Shown: positions 9,153 through 17,243 of the stretch, one piece after another
How the letters are laid out: the number at the start of each line of letters is the position of its first letter
Numbering within the stretch: the stretch's first letter is position 1
DNA from: Acidobacteriota bacterium
Lineage (GTDB): Bacteria > Acidobacteriota > Terriglobia > Acidiferrales > UBA7541
NCBI GenBank assembly: GCA_021788095.1
Contig: JAJYLB010000040.1
Location: forward strand, 1 to 33,885
DNA length: 33,885 nt
Reading direction: 5' to 3'
Program-made: the position numbers and the translations under genes
Notes under the pieces: model-generated
What the model was told of the DNA's origin: nothing
What the model saw: only the letters and a program-made list of their open reading frames with translations
The model's database searches: none

Positions 9153-9911
9153 ATGGCTACCGGCGATCCTGCGCGCGAAACGGAAATTCCCCGCGGCGAG
9201 CCCGTATTCCGGCGCGTGGTGCTGAAGCTTTCCGGGGAATCACTGCAGGGGCCTCAGGGCTACGGAATTCACGCCCAGACCGTTCAGGCCGTTGCCCGCG
9301 AAGTGAAGGGCGTGAACGACCTTGGCGTGGAAGTGGCGATCGTCGTAGGCGGCGGCAACATCTTTCGCGGGTCGCGCCAGAAGTCCCTGGCCATCGAACG
9401 CACCGCCGCGGACTCGATGGGCATGCTGGCGACCGCGATCAACGGCCTGGCGCTGCAGGACGCGCTCGAGAAGCTGGGCTGCCAGACGCGGCTGCTCACC
9501 GCCATCGAAATGCGGCAGTTGGCGGAGCCTTTCATCCGCCGGCGCGCGATACGCCATCTCGAGAAGGGCCGCGTGGTGATCCTCGCGGCCGGCACCGGCA
9601 ATCCCTATTTTTCCACCGACACCGCCGCCGCCCTGCGCGCGATGGAGATCAAGGCCGACGCGATCCTGAAAGCCACTCGCGTCGACGGCATCTACGACGC
9701 CGATCCGGAGCAGGTCCCCGACGCCAAGATGATCGAGCGGCTGAGCTATATGGAAGTGATCCAGCGCGGTCTGGGGGTGATGGACTCGACCGCCATTACG
9801 CTCTGCATGGACAATCGGATGCCCATTATCGTTTTCAACCTCGCCGTTCCCGGGAACATCCGGCGCGTGGTGCTTGGCGAACGCGTGGGCTCGACGGTGA
9901 CGACGAGTTAG
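9153..9911 (+). CDS. pyrH: UMP kinase
   Basis: Hexameric cytosolic kinase of the amino-acid-kinase fold that phosphorylates UMP to UDP. Signatures are [12 protein letters not shown], then [27 protein letters not shown], and the nucleotide-binding segment [19 protein letters not shown], with [13 protein letters not shown] near the C-terminal third. The product has 252 residues, slightly longer than E. coli (241) because of about 18 N-terminal residues. The ATG at 9153 is the first in frame after tsf; the frame is open further upstream only as a shadow of tsf. The 161-base gap before it holds a TAGAAT at 9089-9094 that might be a -10 box, without a convincing -35. Confidence 0.96.
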   Translation: MATGDPARETEIPRGEPVFRRVVLKLSGESLQGPQGYGIHAQTVQAVAREVKGVNDLGVEVAIVVGGGNIFRGSRQKSLAIERTAADSMGMLATAINGLALQDALEKLGCQTRLLTAIEMRQLAEPFIRRRAIRHLEKGRVVILAAGTGNPYFSTDTAAALRAMEIKADAILKATRVDGIYDADPEQVPDAKMIERLSYMEVIQRGLGVMDSTAITLCMDNRMPIIVFNLAVPGNIRRVVLGERVGSTVTTS

Positions 9912-9944
9912 GAAGCCAGGTTCGGGAGAGGAGGCCCGAAGGCG

Positions 9945-10520
9945 ATGCAAGGTTTCACGACCACCAAGGAGGCGCTCGGGGCCGCCCGCGCGCGGATGGA
10001 GAAATCGGTGGAGGACTTGCGCCGGGAAGTCTCCACGCTGCGCACCGGCCGCGCCAACGTCGGCCTGCTCGACCACATCCGCGCCGATTACCACGGCACA
10101 CCCATGCCCATCAACCAACTCGGCACCCTTACGGTTCCCGATCCCACGTTGATCCTCATCTCGCCCTGGGATCGCGCCGTCGTCCCGCTGATCGAGAAGG
10201 CGGTGCTTTCCTCCGATCTCGGCCTGAATCCCGCGAGCGATGGCCGGGTGATCCGGATACCGATACCGCCGCTCACCGAAGAGCGGCGGAAAGACCTGGT
10301 GAAGCACCTTCATCGGATCCTCGAAAACCACCGCACCGCGATCCGGGGCGTGCGCCACGAGATCAAGGAAGCCGTCGAGCGGCTCGAGAAAGAGAAGAAG
10401 ATCAGCGAGGATGACCGCGCTCGCTCGCTCGAGGAACTCGAGAAGGTCACCCACCAGGAAACCAAGAAGCTCGAAGACCTCTCCGCCGCGAAAGAGAAGG
10501 AGATCCTTGAGGTCAAGTAG
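9945..10520 (+). CDS. frr: Ribosome recycling factor
   Basis: Splits post-termination ribosomes together with EF-G. At 191 residues it has the expected length (about 185). Signatures are the first long helix ending REVSTLRTGRANVGLLD, the domain II strand TLTVPDPTLILISPWDR, and the C-terminal coiled-coil helices starting LTEERRKDLVKHLH and SEDDRARSLEELEKVT. The ATG at 9945 follows GAGAGGAGG at about 9926-9933. It is the last gene of the rpsB-tsf-pyrH-frr unit and is followed by an intrinsic terminator. Confidence 0.96.
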   Translation: MQGFTTTKEALGAARARMEKSVEDLRREVSTLRTGRANVGLLDHIRADYHGTPMPINQLGTLTVPDPTLILISPWDRAVVPLIEKAVLSSDLGLNPASDGRVIRIPIPPLTEERRKDLVKHLHRILENHRTAIRGVRHEIKEAVERLEKEKKISEDDRARSLEELEKVTHQETKKLEDLSAAKEKEILEVK

Positions 10521-10579
10521 GCCGGCCCCCGGCGGCCTCCGGCCCGCGAAAGCGTGTGCAGGTCGGCGCCGCCTGTGGT

Positions 10580-10604
10580 GCGGGCGTCCCGCCCGCGGTT
10601 TTTT
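10580..10604 (+). terminator. Intrinsic terminator after frr
   Basis: A GC-only stem GCGGGC/GCCCGC with a 5-base loop at 10580-10596 is followed by a run of six T at 10599-10604. It lies 60 bases after the frr stop and 81 bases before hemE, so it probably ends the rpsB-tsf-pyrH-frr transcript. The same GGGCGTCCCGCCC core is also a common repeat type in acidobacteria, so it may be a recruited repeat. Confidence 0.7.
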
Positions 10605-10685
10605 CGCTTCGGCCGCCTTCGAATCGCGCGGCTTGACCGCGGCGTTCGACCCTGTGCGCCCTACGGCCGGCAGGGACGCCTCGCC

Positions 10686-11744
10686 GTGACGGGCAAAGAA
10701 CGCTTTCTGGCCGCCTGCCGCAGCCAGGCGGTGGATCGCGTGCCGGTTTGGCTGATGCGGCAAGCGGGGCGCACGCTGCCCGGTTATCGCACCCTGCGCG
10801 AGAAGCGCTCCTTCCTCCAGCTCTGCAAGACCCCCGAGCTTGCCGCGGAAGTATCCGCGGAGCCGGTGACGGTTCTGGGAGTCGATGCCGCGATTCTGTT
10901 CAGCGACATCCTCGTGGTGGCCGAGGCGATGGGTCTGCGGCTCGACGTTACCGACGACGGTCCCTCGCTCGCCGGTTTCGTCCCCGACCGCGAAGGTATC
11001 GCCCGTTTGCACGAGTTCGATCCCGAGCGGGAGACGGGCTACGTGGGGGAAGCGCTCCGGGTCCTCGCCCAACGGCTCGGGCCGGACACCCCGGTGATCG
11101 GTTTCGCGGCGGCGCCGTGGACGCTGGCTTGCTACCTGCTGGCGGGTGAGCGCGCCGGCGAAGCCCCGCAGGCGGCTCGGCGCATGCTTTTCGCCCAGCC
11201 CCACCTTCTCGAGGCGCTGCTCTCGAAGATCGCACGGGCCACGGGTCCTTACCTTGCGTCGCAGATCCGCGCGGGAGCCACGGCCATTCAACTCTTCGAT
11301 ACCTGGGCCGGCGAGCTGGGCGTCGAGGAATACGAAAAGTTTTGCCTGCCGGCCACGAAGCACACGATCGAGCAAACCCGCGCGGGCGACGTGCCGGTGA
11401 TTCTCTACGCGCGCGGCGGCGCCCATCTGGTCGAGAGCATGGCGTCCGCCGGCGCCACGGTGCTCGGCATCGATTGGCGCACCGACCTCGCCGGGGTACG
11501 CCGCCGGCTTGGCCCATCGGTTGCCCTCCAGGGCAATTCCGATCCCTACGCCCTGCTCGGCTCGGTTGCCTCCGCCGAGCATGCCGCGCGGCAGGCGGTG
11601 GCGAAGACCGGGGGCCACGGCCACGTTCTGAATCTCGGCCATGGCTTGCTGCCGTCGACGCCGATCGAGCACGCTCGCGCGTTCGTTCGCGCCGGTCAGG
11701 CCGCGCCGGCTGGCGATGTTAGCACCAACCACGGCCTGCCGTGA
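10686..11744 (+). CDS. hemE: Uroporphyrinogen decarboxylase
   Basis: Converts uroporphyrinogen III to coproporphyrinogen III in haem synthesis. The 352-residue product has the family start FLAACRSQAVDRVPVWLMRQAGRTLPGYR, with the substrate-binding Arg pair at residues 25 and 29. LFSDILV, GFAAAPWTLACYLL, LFDTWAGEL and the C-terminal LNLGHGLLPSTPIEH (catalytic-region His) follow. The GTG at 10686 is chosen because the family has only a few residues before the first motif; the frame is open to 10554, through the frr terminator region, which cannot be coding. It is followed, after a repeat-filled gap, by hemY, which acts later in the same pathway. Confidence 0.95.
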   Translation: MTGKERFLAACRSQAVDRVPVWLMRQAGRTLPGYRTLREKRSFLQLCKTPELAAEVSAEPVTVLGVDAAILFSDILVVAEAMGLRLDVTDDGPSLAGFVPDREGIARLHEFDPERETGYVGEALRVLAQRLGPDTPVIGFAAAPWTLACYLLAGERAGEAPQAARRMLFAQPHLLEALLSKIARATGPYLASQIRAGATAIQLFDTWAGELGVEEYEKFCLPATKHTIEQTRAGDVPVILYARGGAHLVESMASAGATVLGIDWRTDLAGVRRRLGPSVALQGNSDPYALLGSVASAEHAARQAVAKTGGHGHVLNLGHGLLPSTPIEHARAFVRAGQAAPAGDVSTNHGLP

Positions 11745-11806
11745 ACTGGGTCGAAAGTAGCTGGCGAGGAGGTTCTGCCGGCGCGCCAAAGCGCGGAGCG
11801 GAAAGC

Positions 11807-11881
11807 TAGCACAGGCACTCCTGCCTGTGCGCCTTTTGGCTGGGCGGGGCGAGAAGCGCACAGCCAGGAATGGCTGTGCTA
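11807..11881. repeat. Bipartite hairpin repeat
   Basis: Two hairpins with 9-bp perfect arms and 4-base loops: GCACAGGCA/TGCCTGTGC at 11809-11830 and GCACAGCCA/TGGCTGTGC at 11858-11879. They are joined by GCGCCTTTTGG and AAGC, and the outer TAGCACAG and CTGTGCTA form an inverted repeat around the pair. The arrangement matches the cluster at 1187-1305. It occupies the gap between hemE and hemY (11745-12078), which has no gene. Confidence 0.65.
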
Positions 11882-11920
11882 CCGGGCGGTACTGGCGCAC
11901 GTCCCGCCGAGGACTTTCCT

Positions 11921-12039
11921 AGAAGCTATCGCAAAATCCCCGATTTGGGGGTCGGAGCTTCAGCTCCGACAACAAAGTGGCCAAAATGAAGGGGCTTCAG
12001 CCCCTGAAGCATGTGCCGGGAGGTTCTGCGATAGCTTCT
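11921..12039. mobile_element. 119-bp MITE-like element with 13-bp terminal inverted repeats
   Basis: AGAAGCTATCGCA at 11921-11933 is repeated as its exact reverse complement at 12027-12039. Between them lie two further hairpins: GTCGGAGCT/AGCTCCGAC with loop TC (11951-11970) and GGGGCT/AGCCCC with loop TC (11991-12004). No coding capacity. The shape is that of a non-autonomous, nested-hairpin element (MITE or REP type). It ends 39 bases before the hemY start codon, so its hairpins would be in or near the hemY leader. No target-site duplication could be established by eye. Confidence 0.6.
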
Positions 12040-12078
12040 CGAGTTTCGTAGGCCGGCAGCCCCGGGTGGCAGACAGCG

Positions 12079-13509
12079 ATGCGGGTAATCGTCATTGGAG
12101 CGGGCATTTCGGGTTTGGCGTGCGCCACGCGCCTTGCCGAGCGCGGCGCCGCGGTGACGGTGTTCGAGCGCTTGGAGCGGGTTGGCGGCGTCATCGCCAG
12201 CTCCGCGCGCAACGGATTCTTGTTTGAACTGGGCCCGCAGAGTTTCCAGCTCACTCCCGCGCTCGCGGAACTCGTTCGCACGGCTGGACTCGAATCCCAG
12301 GTCGTTTCCGCGCCACTTCGCGCTCCGCGTTACGTCCTGGCGCACGGCCGTCTGCGTTCCGTGCCCATGGGACCGCAGATCCTGGTCAGCGGGGACCTTC
12401 TGGGTCTTGGCTCCCGCCTGCGCCTGCTGCGCGACCTCCTCGGCCGCTCCGCGCCGCCCGAGCGGAGCGAATCTCTCGCGGAATTCGTCGAAAGGAAATT
12501 CGGCGCGGAAGTGCTCGACCGTCTGGCGGGGCCATTCGTATCCGGAATCTATGCGGGAGACCCGCGGCGGCTCGGACTGCGCGATACCTTTCCCGAGCTG
12601 TACCGCTGGGAACGAGAGAAGGGAAGCATTTTGCGGGGCGCCATGGCCGCGGCGCGCTCCGGAGGCTCAAGCGCCCGGCCCCGCCCGACGCTCTCGGCGA
12701 TGCGCGGTGGGAACGCCAGCCTTCTCGAAGCCTTGCGAGCGAAATTGGGCGACTCCGTCAAGCTCGGCGTGAGCGTCTCGCGTGTGCGGGTGGCCGAGTC
12801 GCCTTCGTCCGCGGCGGCGGGCTACGCCGGGCCAGGGACGCCTCGAGGGACGACGTTCACCGTCGAAATTGGCGCGCCCGCGGAATCGCGGCTCGTCACC
12901 GCGGACCACGTCGTCATGGCCGCGCCGCCCGCGGAGGCCGCTCGCCTGTTGGCCGATCTTTCCCCGCGATTGGCCGAATCGCTCGGCGGAATCGAATACG
13001 CGCCCGTGGCCGTTGTCGGCACGGGCTATCGCCGCGCCCAGGTGCGCCACCCGCTCGCCGGGTTTGGATTTCTCGTGGCCCGCAGCGAGAACCGGAAACT
13101 CCTCGGCACCGTGTGGATGTCGTCCCTGTTCCCCGGCCGCGCGCCCGAAGACTCCGTGAATCTCGCCAGCTTCGTGGGTGGCGCCACCGATCCGGAGACG
13201 ACCACGCTTCCCCCAGAGGCGATCCTCGATATCGTCACCCGAGAACTCGGGCCCATCCTCGGCATCTCCGCCGCGCCCGCGGAGACGATGATCGGCCTGC
13301 ACCGAAAGGCGTTGCCGCAGTACAACCTCGGCCACCGCCAGCGGGTTGCCGAAATTCGCGCCGAAGCGGAGGAGCGATTCCCCGGACTCCATCTCGTCGG
13401 GAATTACCTGGAGGGTCTGGCGACGGGCGCGTGCGTCGACCTCGCCTTTCGCACCGCGGACCGCATCGTGGCGGAGAACGGCGAGGCTCCCCGGTGCGCC
13501 GAGGCGTGA
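12079..13509 (+). CDS. hemY: Oxygen-dependent protoporphyrinogen oxidase (HemY/HemG type)
   Basis: FAD-dependent oxidase that turns protoporphyrinogen IX into protoporphyrin IX (or coproporphyrinogen into coproporphyrin in the alternative haem route). It has 476 residues. The N-terminal Rossmann motif VIVIGAGISGLACATRLAERG binds the ADP part of FAD and is followed by VFERLERVGGVIAS. FELGPQSFQ and FVSGIYAGDP are typical of the family. Near the C-terminus, HLVGNYLEGLATGACVD is the second FAD contact. The middle contains a Ser/Ala/Pro-rich insert near residues 238-252. The start ATG at 12079 directly precedes the FAD motif. It follows hemE. Whether it acts on copro- or protoporphyrinogen cannot be told from the sequence. 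Confidence 0.93.
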   Translation: MRVIVIGAGISGLACATRLAERGAAVTVFERLERVGGVIASSARNGFLFELGPQSFQLTPALAELVRTAGLESQVVSAPLRAPRYVLAHGRLRSVPMGPQILVSGDLLGLGSRLRLLRDLLGRSAPPERSESLAEFVERKFGAEVLDRLAGPFVSGIYAGDPRRLGLRDTFPELYRWEREKGSILRGAMAAARSGGSSARPRPTLSAMRGGNASLLEALRAKLGDSVKLGVSVSRVRVAESPSSAAAGYAGPGTPRGTTFTVEIGAPAESRLVTADHVVMAAPPAEAARLLADLSPRLAESLGGIEYAPVAVVGTGYRRAQVRHPLAGFGFLVARSENRKLLGTVWMSSLFPGRAPEDSVNLASFVGGATDPETTTLPPEAILDIVTRELGPILGISAAPAETMIGLHRKALPQYNLGHRQRVAEIRAEAEERFPGLHLVGNYLEGLATGACVDLAFRTADRIVAENGEAPRCAEA

Positions 13510-13560
13510 GCGTGCCGGATGCGGAAAGGCTGGTGGGGGTGAGAGCAGGGTCGGCCGGAG

Positions 13561-13848
13561 TGGATTCCCGCTTGCGCGGGAATGACCGAGAATGAATGCG
13601 GCGCGTTGGCACGACCGAATTCCCGCTCCCCGGGTTGGCGGAAGACAGGCTTGCGCGGGAATGACGAGGTGGGGCACCGCGGGGGCTGAATCGGGTGCAG
13701 AGACGCTGATCGGTATGGGGGAACCGGCGAGGGGCTGGATTCCCGCTTGCGCGGGAATGACCGAGAATGAACGCGGCGGCTTGGCACGACCGGACTCCCG
13801 TTCCCCGGGTTGGCGGAAGACAGGCTTAGGCGGGAATGACGGGGTGGG
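13561..13848. repeat. Duplicated 113-bp unit with ATTCCCGC hairpins
   Basis: The segment 13561-13673 recurs at 13736-13848 with about 9 differences, a 175-bp period. Each copy begins with GATTCCCGC-TTGC-GCGGGAAT, a hairpin of the widespread CGTCATTCCCGC type, and ends with a second GCGGGAATGAC. The two copies contain the conserved GGTTGGCGGAAGACAGGCTT. Differences are spread along the unit and one hairpin arm of copy 2 is changed (TTGCGCGGG to TTAGGCGGG), so the duplication is not recent. The gap 13510-14030 between hemY and cysS has no gene. Confidence 0.65.
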
Positions 13849-13894
13849 GGGCGCCGCGACCGTTGAGATGGGTACGGAGCCCGGCGTGGCGCGA

Positions 13895-13924
13895 TTGCGG
13901 CTGGCCGACGCCCTCGACTAGAAT
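13895..13924 (+). promoter_or_regulatory. Putative promoter of cysS
   Basis: TTGCGG at 13895-13900 and TAGAAT at 13919-13924 are 18 bases apart. They lie about 107 bases before the cysS ATG, with a perfect palindrome in the intervening leader. Confidence 0.45.
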
Positions 13925-13964
13925 CGCAAGTTTGTCGGAAAGGCGACGGCCGAGGCGGGTCGCC

Positions 13965-13992
13965 GTAGGGGCACGCTGCAGCGTGCCCCTAC
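13965..13992. repeat. 28-bp perfect palindrome in the cysS leader
   Basis: The two 14-base halves GTAGGGGCACGCTG and CAGCGTGCCCCTAC are exact reverse complements with no loop. The palindrome starts about 40 bases downstream of the putative -10 box and ends 38 bases before the cysS start codon, so it would be part of the transcript. Sequences of this GGGGCACGCTGC kind are dispersed repeats in several bacterial groups, so recruitment as a regulatory hairpin is only a possibility. Confidence 0.6.
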
Positions 13993-14030
13993 CACCTGCC
14001 CGGCTCGAGGTGAGGCTTCGCTGGATCACC

Positions 14031-15482
14031 ATGGGTGAAATCGTTTTCCAAAATACGCTGAGCGGCCGCAAGGAGGCGTTCACACCCCTCCATGCCGGCG
14101 ATGTCCGCATGTATACCTGCGGACCGACCGTCTACGATTTCGCGCATATCGGCAATTTCCGCACGTTCGTTTTCCAGGACGTGCTGCGGAGGTTCCTGCG
14201 CGCCCGCGGCTTCCGGGTTCGGCAGGTGATGAATCTGACGGACGTGGACGACCGCATCATCCAGAACGCGGCCGCCGCCGGCGCCGGCATTCGCGAATAC
14301 ACCGATCGCTACATCCAGGCGTTCCTCGAAGACATGCGCCTGCTCCATCTCGAAATGCCCGAAACCCTCGCACGCGCCACCGACCACATCGACGACATGG
14401 CGGCCCTGGTCGCCCAACTGCTGGAAAACGGTTTCGCCTACCGCAGCGACGGTTCGATCTACTTCCGCATCGCGCGTTTCCCGTGCTACGGCGCGCTATC
14501 GAAGATGGATTTTTCCGGCATCCAGGCCGGCGCACGCGTCGACGTCGACCGGTACGAAAAAGACGACGCTCGCGATTTCGCCCTGTGGAAGGAGCACAAA
14601 CCCGGAGAGCATTTCTGGGAAACGCGCATCGGGCCGGGCAGGCCCGGCTGGCACCTCGAGTGCTCGACGATGGCGCTGAAATATCTGGGCCCGACGCTCG
14701 ATTTCCACACCGGGGGCGTGGATCTGGTGTTTCCCCATCACGAGAACGAGATCGCCCAGAGCGAGGCGGCCACGGGCCAGCCGTTCGTGCGGTACTGGCT
14801 GCACGCCGAGCACCTCCTAGTCAACGGCGAGAAGATGTCGAAGTCGGCCGGGAATTTCTACACGCTGCGCGACCTCTTCGCCCGCGGCCATCGGCCCTCG
14901 GCCATCCGCTTTCTGCTGGCTTCGGTGCCGTACCGGCGTCAGTTGAATTTCACGTTCGAGGGTCTGGAGCAAGCGGCGAGTTCCGTCGAGAGGCTGCGCA
15001 ATTTCGCGGCGCGGCTCCGCGAAGCGCGCCTCGCCGATTCGGGCGCGCCCGATTCGGGCGCGCCGTTCGCCCCGCGCATCGTGGAGGCCGAAGCCCGATT
15101 CGAGGCGGGACTCGAGGACGATCTCAACACCGCGCAGGCGCTCGCCGCCGTTTTCGATCTGGTGCGCGAAATCAACACCGCCATCGACCGCGGGGAATTC
15201 GCCGCCGCCGACGCGGCCGCGGCCCTCGCGTTTCTCGGCCGCTTCGACGCCATCTTCGCCGTGCTGGGCGGCGACGACCTCGAGACGCTGCGCGCCTTGG
15301 GCTATGCGGAAAGCGGCGCGCCGCTCGCCGACGACGATGTGGCGGCGCGGGTGCGGGAACGGCGCGAGGCGCGCCAGCGCCGCGATTTCGAGGCCGCGGA
15401 CCGCATTCGTCGCGAACTGGCCGAGCGTGGTATCATCCTGGAAGATTTGAAGGACGGCACCGTCCGCTGGAAACGAACATGA
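14031..15482 (+). CDS. cysS: Cysteinyl-tRNA synthetase
   Basis: Class I synthetase that charges tRNA-Cys; 483 residues. The HIGH-type motif is HIGN at residues 39-42 (FAHIGNFRTFVFQDV). The KMSKS loop is at residues 268-272 (GEKMSKSAGNFYTLRDL). Zinc ligands are expected at Cys30 (MYTCGPTVYD), the Cys of WHLECS and the His of FPHHENE. The C-terminus RQRRDFEAADRIRRELAERGIILEDLKDGTVRWK is the conserved family end. A short duplicated DSGAP segment (DSGAPDSGAP) lies after the catalytic core. The ATG at 14031 begins the conserved MGEIVFQNTLSGRKE; the frame is open further upstream only through the palindrome region. Confidence 0.97.
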   Translation: MGEIVFQNTLSGRKEAFTPLHAGDVRMYTCGPTVYDFAHIGNFRTFVFQDVLRRFLRARGFRVRQVMNLTDVDDRIIQNAAAAGAGIREYTDRYIQAFLEDMRLLHLEMPETLARATDHIDDMAALVAQLLENGFAYRSDGSIYFRIARFPCYGALSKMDFSGIQAGARVDVDRYEKDDARDFALWKEHKPGEHFWETRIGPGRPGWHLECSTMALKYLGPTLDFHTGGVDLVFPHHENEIAQSEAATGQPFVRYWLHAEHLLVNGEKMSKSAGNFYTLRDLFARGHRPSAIRFLLASVPYRRQLNFTFEGLEQAASSVERLRNFAARLREARLADSGAPDSGAPFAPRIVEAEARFEAGLEDDLNTAQALAAVFDLVREINTAIDRGEFAAADAAAALAFLGRFDAIFAVLGGDDLETLRALGYAESGAPLADDDVAARVRERREARQRRDFEAADRIRRELAERGIILEDLKDGTVRWKRT

Positions 15483-15658
15483 CAAGGATTCTTCCAATGG
15501 CGCCCCTGGCCGTTTCGGCTTCCGCCGAAGGTTCCGGGCACCCTCGTCCCTCCGAAGACCGGCCCTGCCTGTTCGGCGTCGATTAAGCCCTCCCTCTCGC
15601 ACCAGGCGCGCCCCACCCGCCAGCCGCCGGAAACCGGCCCGCCAGGCGAATCGGCTCG

Positions 15659-15682
15659 CCCGTCCCGAAGCTTCGCGACGGG
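15659..15682. repeat. Palindrome related to the 4423 repeat
   Basis: CCCGTC and GACGGG surround a CGAAGCTTCG core with one mismatched C on each side, giving a 24-bp imperfect palindrome. It shares the CCCGAAGCTTCG core with the copies at 4423-4545. It lies in the 241-base gap between cysS and the aminotransferase, 42 bases before the ATG. Confidence 0.5.
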
Positions 15683-15723
15683 CAAACCGGGGCCGCAGCA
15701 ATGAATCCGAGAGGAGAAAAACG

Positions 15724-17076
15724 ATGATCGAAGCCATTCTGGATGCGAAACTCCCCCGGCTGCTGGGACCCTTGCCCGGGCCGAAGGCTCGGGAAGTGAT
15801 CGCGCTGGACGCGCGCCATCTCTCGCCTTCCTTTACCCGCGGGTACCCGCTGGTCGCCCGGCGCGGCCGCGGCGCCATGGTCGAAGACGTGGATGCCAAC
15901 GTGTTTCTGGATTTCGCCGCAGGCATCGCCGTCGCCGCCACCGGGCATTGCCATCCCCGCGTGGTCGAAGCGATCCAGCGGCAGGCCGCCGAGTTGATCC
16001 ACATTTCCGGAACCGATTTCTACTATCCGCAGATGATCGACTTGGCTGAGAAGCTCGAGAAGATAACTCCCGGCCGCGAACCGAAACGCGTCTTCTACGG
16101 CAATTCCGGCACCGAAGCCATCGAAGCCGCCATCAAGCTGGCCCGGTACGCGACGGGCCGCGAGAAACTGATCGCTTTCCACGGCTGCTTCCATGGGCGG
16201 ACGATGGGGTCGCTTTCGCTGACCGCGAGCAAAGCGGTGCAGCGCAAGGGATTCGGCTCGTTGCTCTCCGGCGTGTTCCACATTCCCTATCCCAACCGCT
16301 ACCGCTGCCCGCTCGGGGCCGGCGCGCACGACTGCGGAGACGACTGCATCGAGCACCTGGAGAAGGTGGTTTTCAAGAAGCTGGTCGATCCCAGCGACGT
16401 CGCCGCCATCTTCATCGAGCCGGTGCAAGGGGAAGGCGGCTACCTTCCCGCACCGTCGAAATTCCTGCGCGACTTGGCCGACCTCTGCGCCCGGCATGGG
16501 ATCCTGCTGGTTGCCGACGAAGTGCAGTGCGGGATGGGCCGCACGGGGAAATGGTGGGCGTCGGAGCATTCGGGCATCGAACCCGACGTGATTTGCGTGG
16601 CGAAGGGCATCGCTTCGGGCATGCCGCTTGGAGCGATGATCGCGCGCGCCAGCCTGATGACCTGGAAACCGGGTGCCCACGCCTCTACCTTCGGCGGGAA
16701 TCCCGTCTGCCTGGCCGCCGCGCTGGCCACGATCGATCTGCTCGAGGGCGGGTACATGGAAAACGCGCGGCGAATGGGCAATCACCTCCTCGAACGGATG
16801 AAGGGCTGGCCGGAACGCTTCCGCTCCGTGGGCGACGTGCGGGGACTGGGCTTGATGCTGGGCATCGAGTTCGTCGTGGACCGCGCGAGCCGCGAGCCGG
16901 CGCGGGAGTTTCGCGACCGCGTTGTCGAGCGCGCCTTCCACAAAGGCTTGCTCGTGCTCGGCGCGGGCGAAAGCACATTGCGGCTTTGCCCGCCGCTCCT
17001 CATCGACGAGGAGCAAGCGGATTTCGCCGCCAGCGCAATCGAAGAGTCGATTTCCGAAGTCGAGCGCGCCGCGTAA
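15724..17076 (+). CDS. Class III PLP-dependent aminotransferase (acetylornithine/GABA type, or amino-acid racemase)
   Basis: Fold-type I PLP enzyme of 450 residues. Visible motifs are LDFAAGIAVAATGHCHPRVVEA, the phosphate-binding segment NSGTEAIEAAIKLAR, FHGCFHGRTMGSLSLT, EPVQGEGGY and LLVADEVQCGMGRTG. The PLP lysine is K294 in CVAKGIASGMPLGAM. The N-terminal PGPKAREVIALDARHLSPSFTRGYPLV is characteristic of a subgroup found in archaea and bacteria that includes ornithine aminotransferases and broad-specificity amino-acid racemases. General databases often call these acetylornithine aminotransferase family. The neighbours (cysS, yraN) give no metabolic hint. The ATG at 15724 follows GAGAGGAG. 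Family certain, substrate not. Confidence 0.85.
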   Translation: MIEAILDAKLPRLLGPLPGPKAREVIALDARHLSPSFTRGYPLVARRGRGAMVEDVDANVFLDFAAGIAVAATGHCHPRVVEAIQRQAAELIHISGTDFYYPQMIDLAEKLEKITPGREPKRVFYGNSGTEAIEAAIKLARYATGREKLIAFHGCFHGRTMGSLSLTASKAVQRKGFGSLLSGVFHIPYPNRYRCPLGAGAHDCGDDCIEHLEKVVFKKLVDPSDVAAIFIEPVQGEGGYLPAPSKFLRDLADLCARHGILLVADEVQCGMGRTGKWWASEHSGIEPDVICVAKGIASGMPLGAMIARASLMTWKPGAHASTFGGNPVCLAAALATIDLLEGGYMENARRMGNHLLERMKGWPERFRSVGDVRGLGLMLGIEFVVDRASREPAREFRDRVVERAFHKGLLVLGAGESTLRLCPPLLIDEEQADFAASAIEESISEVERAA

Positions 17077-17141
17077 ACCGGCGCCTTGTCCCGAGGCCCG
17101 GGATGCCGCAAGGGCGATCCGGCGCCGCTCCACAGGCTCAC

Positions 17142-17157
17142 GGCCCTGAGCAGGGCC
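17142..17157. repeat. GGCCCTG/CAGGGCC hairpin
   Basis: A 7-bp perfect stem with a 2-base loop, preceded by CTCAC and followed by GAAGGGGCGG. It lies in the 167-base gap between the aminotransferase and yraN and has no T run, so it is a dispersed repeat rather than an intrinsic terminator. Confidence 0.45.
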
Positions 17158-17243
17158 GAAGGGGCGGCGGACGTCTCCCCTGCCTCGCGGAGACTCGAGA
17201 GAGCGTTTCTGGAGGCTCGGCAAGGAGGCCGTCAAGAGGGGCT

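Noticed and set aside
9240..11900. 886-codon open frame on the minus strand
   Set aside because: It lies antisense to pyrH, frr, hemE and the repeats after it, all with clear family motifs; it is a codon-bias shadow in high-GC DNA.
12667..13677. 336-codon open frame on the minus strand
   Set aside because: Antisense to hemY and running into the REP-type repeat, where a coding region is unlikely.
15479..15586. 35-codon ORF overlapping the cysS stop (ATGA)
   Set aside because: No ribosome-binding site beyond cysS itself and a composition that looks like intergenic DNA.
15583..17235. 550-codon open frame on the minus strand
   Set aside because: Antisense shadow of the aminotransferase gene; composition is rich in Arg, Pro and His without any motif.
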